Below, piece after piece: positions 63,852-64,000 of a stretch of DNA of 64,000 bases. The DNA lies in assembly GCF_000010805.1 (NCBI RefSeq), contig NC_012522.1, positions 62,001 through 126,000 on the forward strand, given 5' to 3'. The position numbers were made by a program, and so were the translations under genes. Within the stretch, counting starts at the first letter, position 1. Each line of letters starts with the position of its first letter. Source of the stretch: Rhodococcus opacus B4 (GTDB lineage: Bacteria; Actinomycetota; Actinomycetes; Mycobacteriales; Mycobacteriaceae). The notes under the pieces were generated by a model that saw only the letters and a program-made list of their open reading frames with translations, was not told the DNA's origin and searched no databases.

Positions 63852-64000
63852 CATGAACACCAACGAGACGACCGGAACCGAATGCGCACCCTGGTGCACC
63901 AACGAGGACGCCCGCGGGCGCAACGATCACACCTGCACCGGTGACAACAGCAACTGCATCGAGCTGACCGCAGCACTCGACTACCTCACACTGGACGACG
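63852..64000 (+). CDS. DUF6907-like protein, partial
   Basis: Begins MNTNETTGTECAPWC after a strong GGAGGAGG site and runs off the end of the window (49 codons seen). CAPWC and the following His/Cys-spaced text (NDHTCTG) resemble the small actinobacterial DUF6907 proteins, but the family call is uncertain without the rest. Confidence 0.6.

Noticed and set aside
1..64000. tRNA, rRNA, riboswitch or CRISPR features
   Set aside because: No sequence with the needed structure was recognised by eye; a dedicated scan with tRNAscan or Rfam would settle it.

Overview
The window is high-GC DNA from an actinobacterium. The gene families (FdxA ferredoxin, DUF1876, DUF5994, PucR regulators, SEC-C and NB-ARC/LuxR proteins) fit Rhodococcus or a close relative in the Nocardiaceae; this is an inference from reading, not from a search. 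Decayed transposases, a serine recombinase, several frameshifted genes and a repeat/AT-rich patch near the right end suggest accessory DNA such as a large plasmid or genomic island.

1-21 kb is a redox/stress region: a MarR regulator; a leftward set with FMN-binding glutamate-synthase-like protein, ferredoxin reductase, transaldolase and a membrane protein; folE; and three related regulators with a Cys-rich (SufR-like) C-terminus at 6973, 9746 and 15092. Each of these is divergent from its own target unit: a DoxX-like membrane protein; a ferredoxin-ctaD-small ORF-membrane protein-group III globin-DUF1876 chain; and a RelA/SpoT synthetase with DUF5994. The intergenic gaps carry inverted repeats. 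A MarR/carbonic anhydrase pair and an ArsR gene follow.

21-45 kb is an amine or N-methyl-compound catabolic island. Ten genes run leftward from 36174 to 25242 (aldehyde and alcohol dehydrogenases, amidohydrolase, SDR, cupin, acyl-CoA ligase, DAO-type oxidase, NCS1 permease, NTF2-like protein, amine oxidase), with a divergent OYE/Fe-S oxidoreductase and an APC permease and PucR regulator at the left. A second amine oxidase overlaps a Clp-type AAA+ ATPase. The first amine oxidase is split by one extra copy of a 5-bp repeat. Parts of the island exist a second time as decayed copies (PucR at 40.3 kb; ALDH, promoter region and OYE start at 50.0-51.15 kb).

45-52 kb is a graveyard of IS5-, IS21- and integrase-like fragments beside an intact serine recombinase, a large NB-ARC/LuxR regulator and a TetR regulator. 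52-64 kb holds mostly hypothetical genes, several broken, plus an SEC-C/TPR protein and an unusual RNase II-type catalytic domain joined to a C-terminal dsRNA-binding domain. At 62.9-63.0 kb tandem 24-bp repeats run into an AT-rich stretch with three DnaA-box-like words. The last gene runs off the window.
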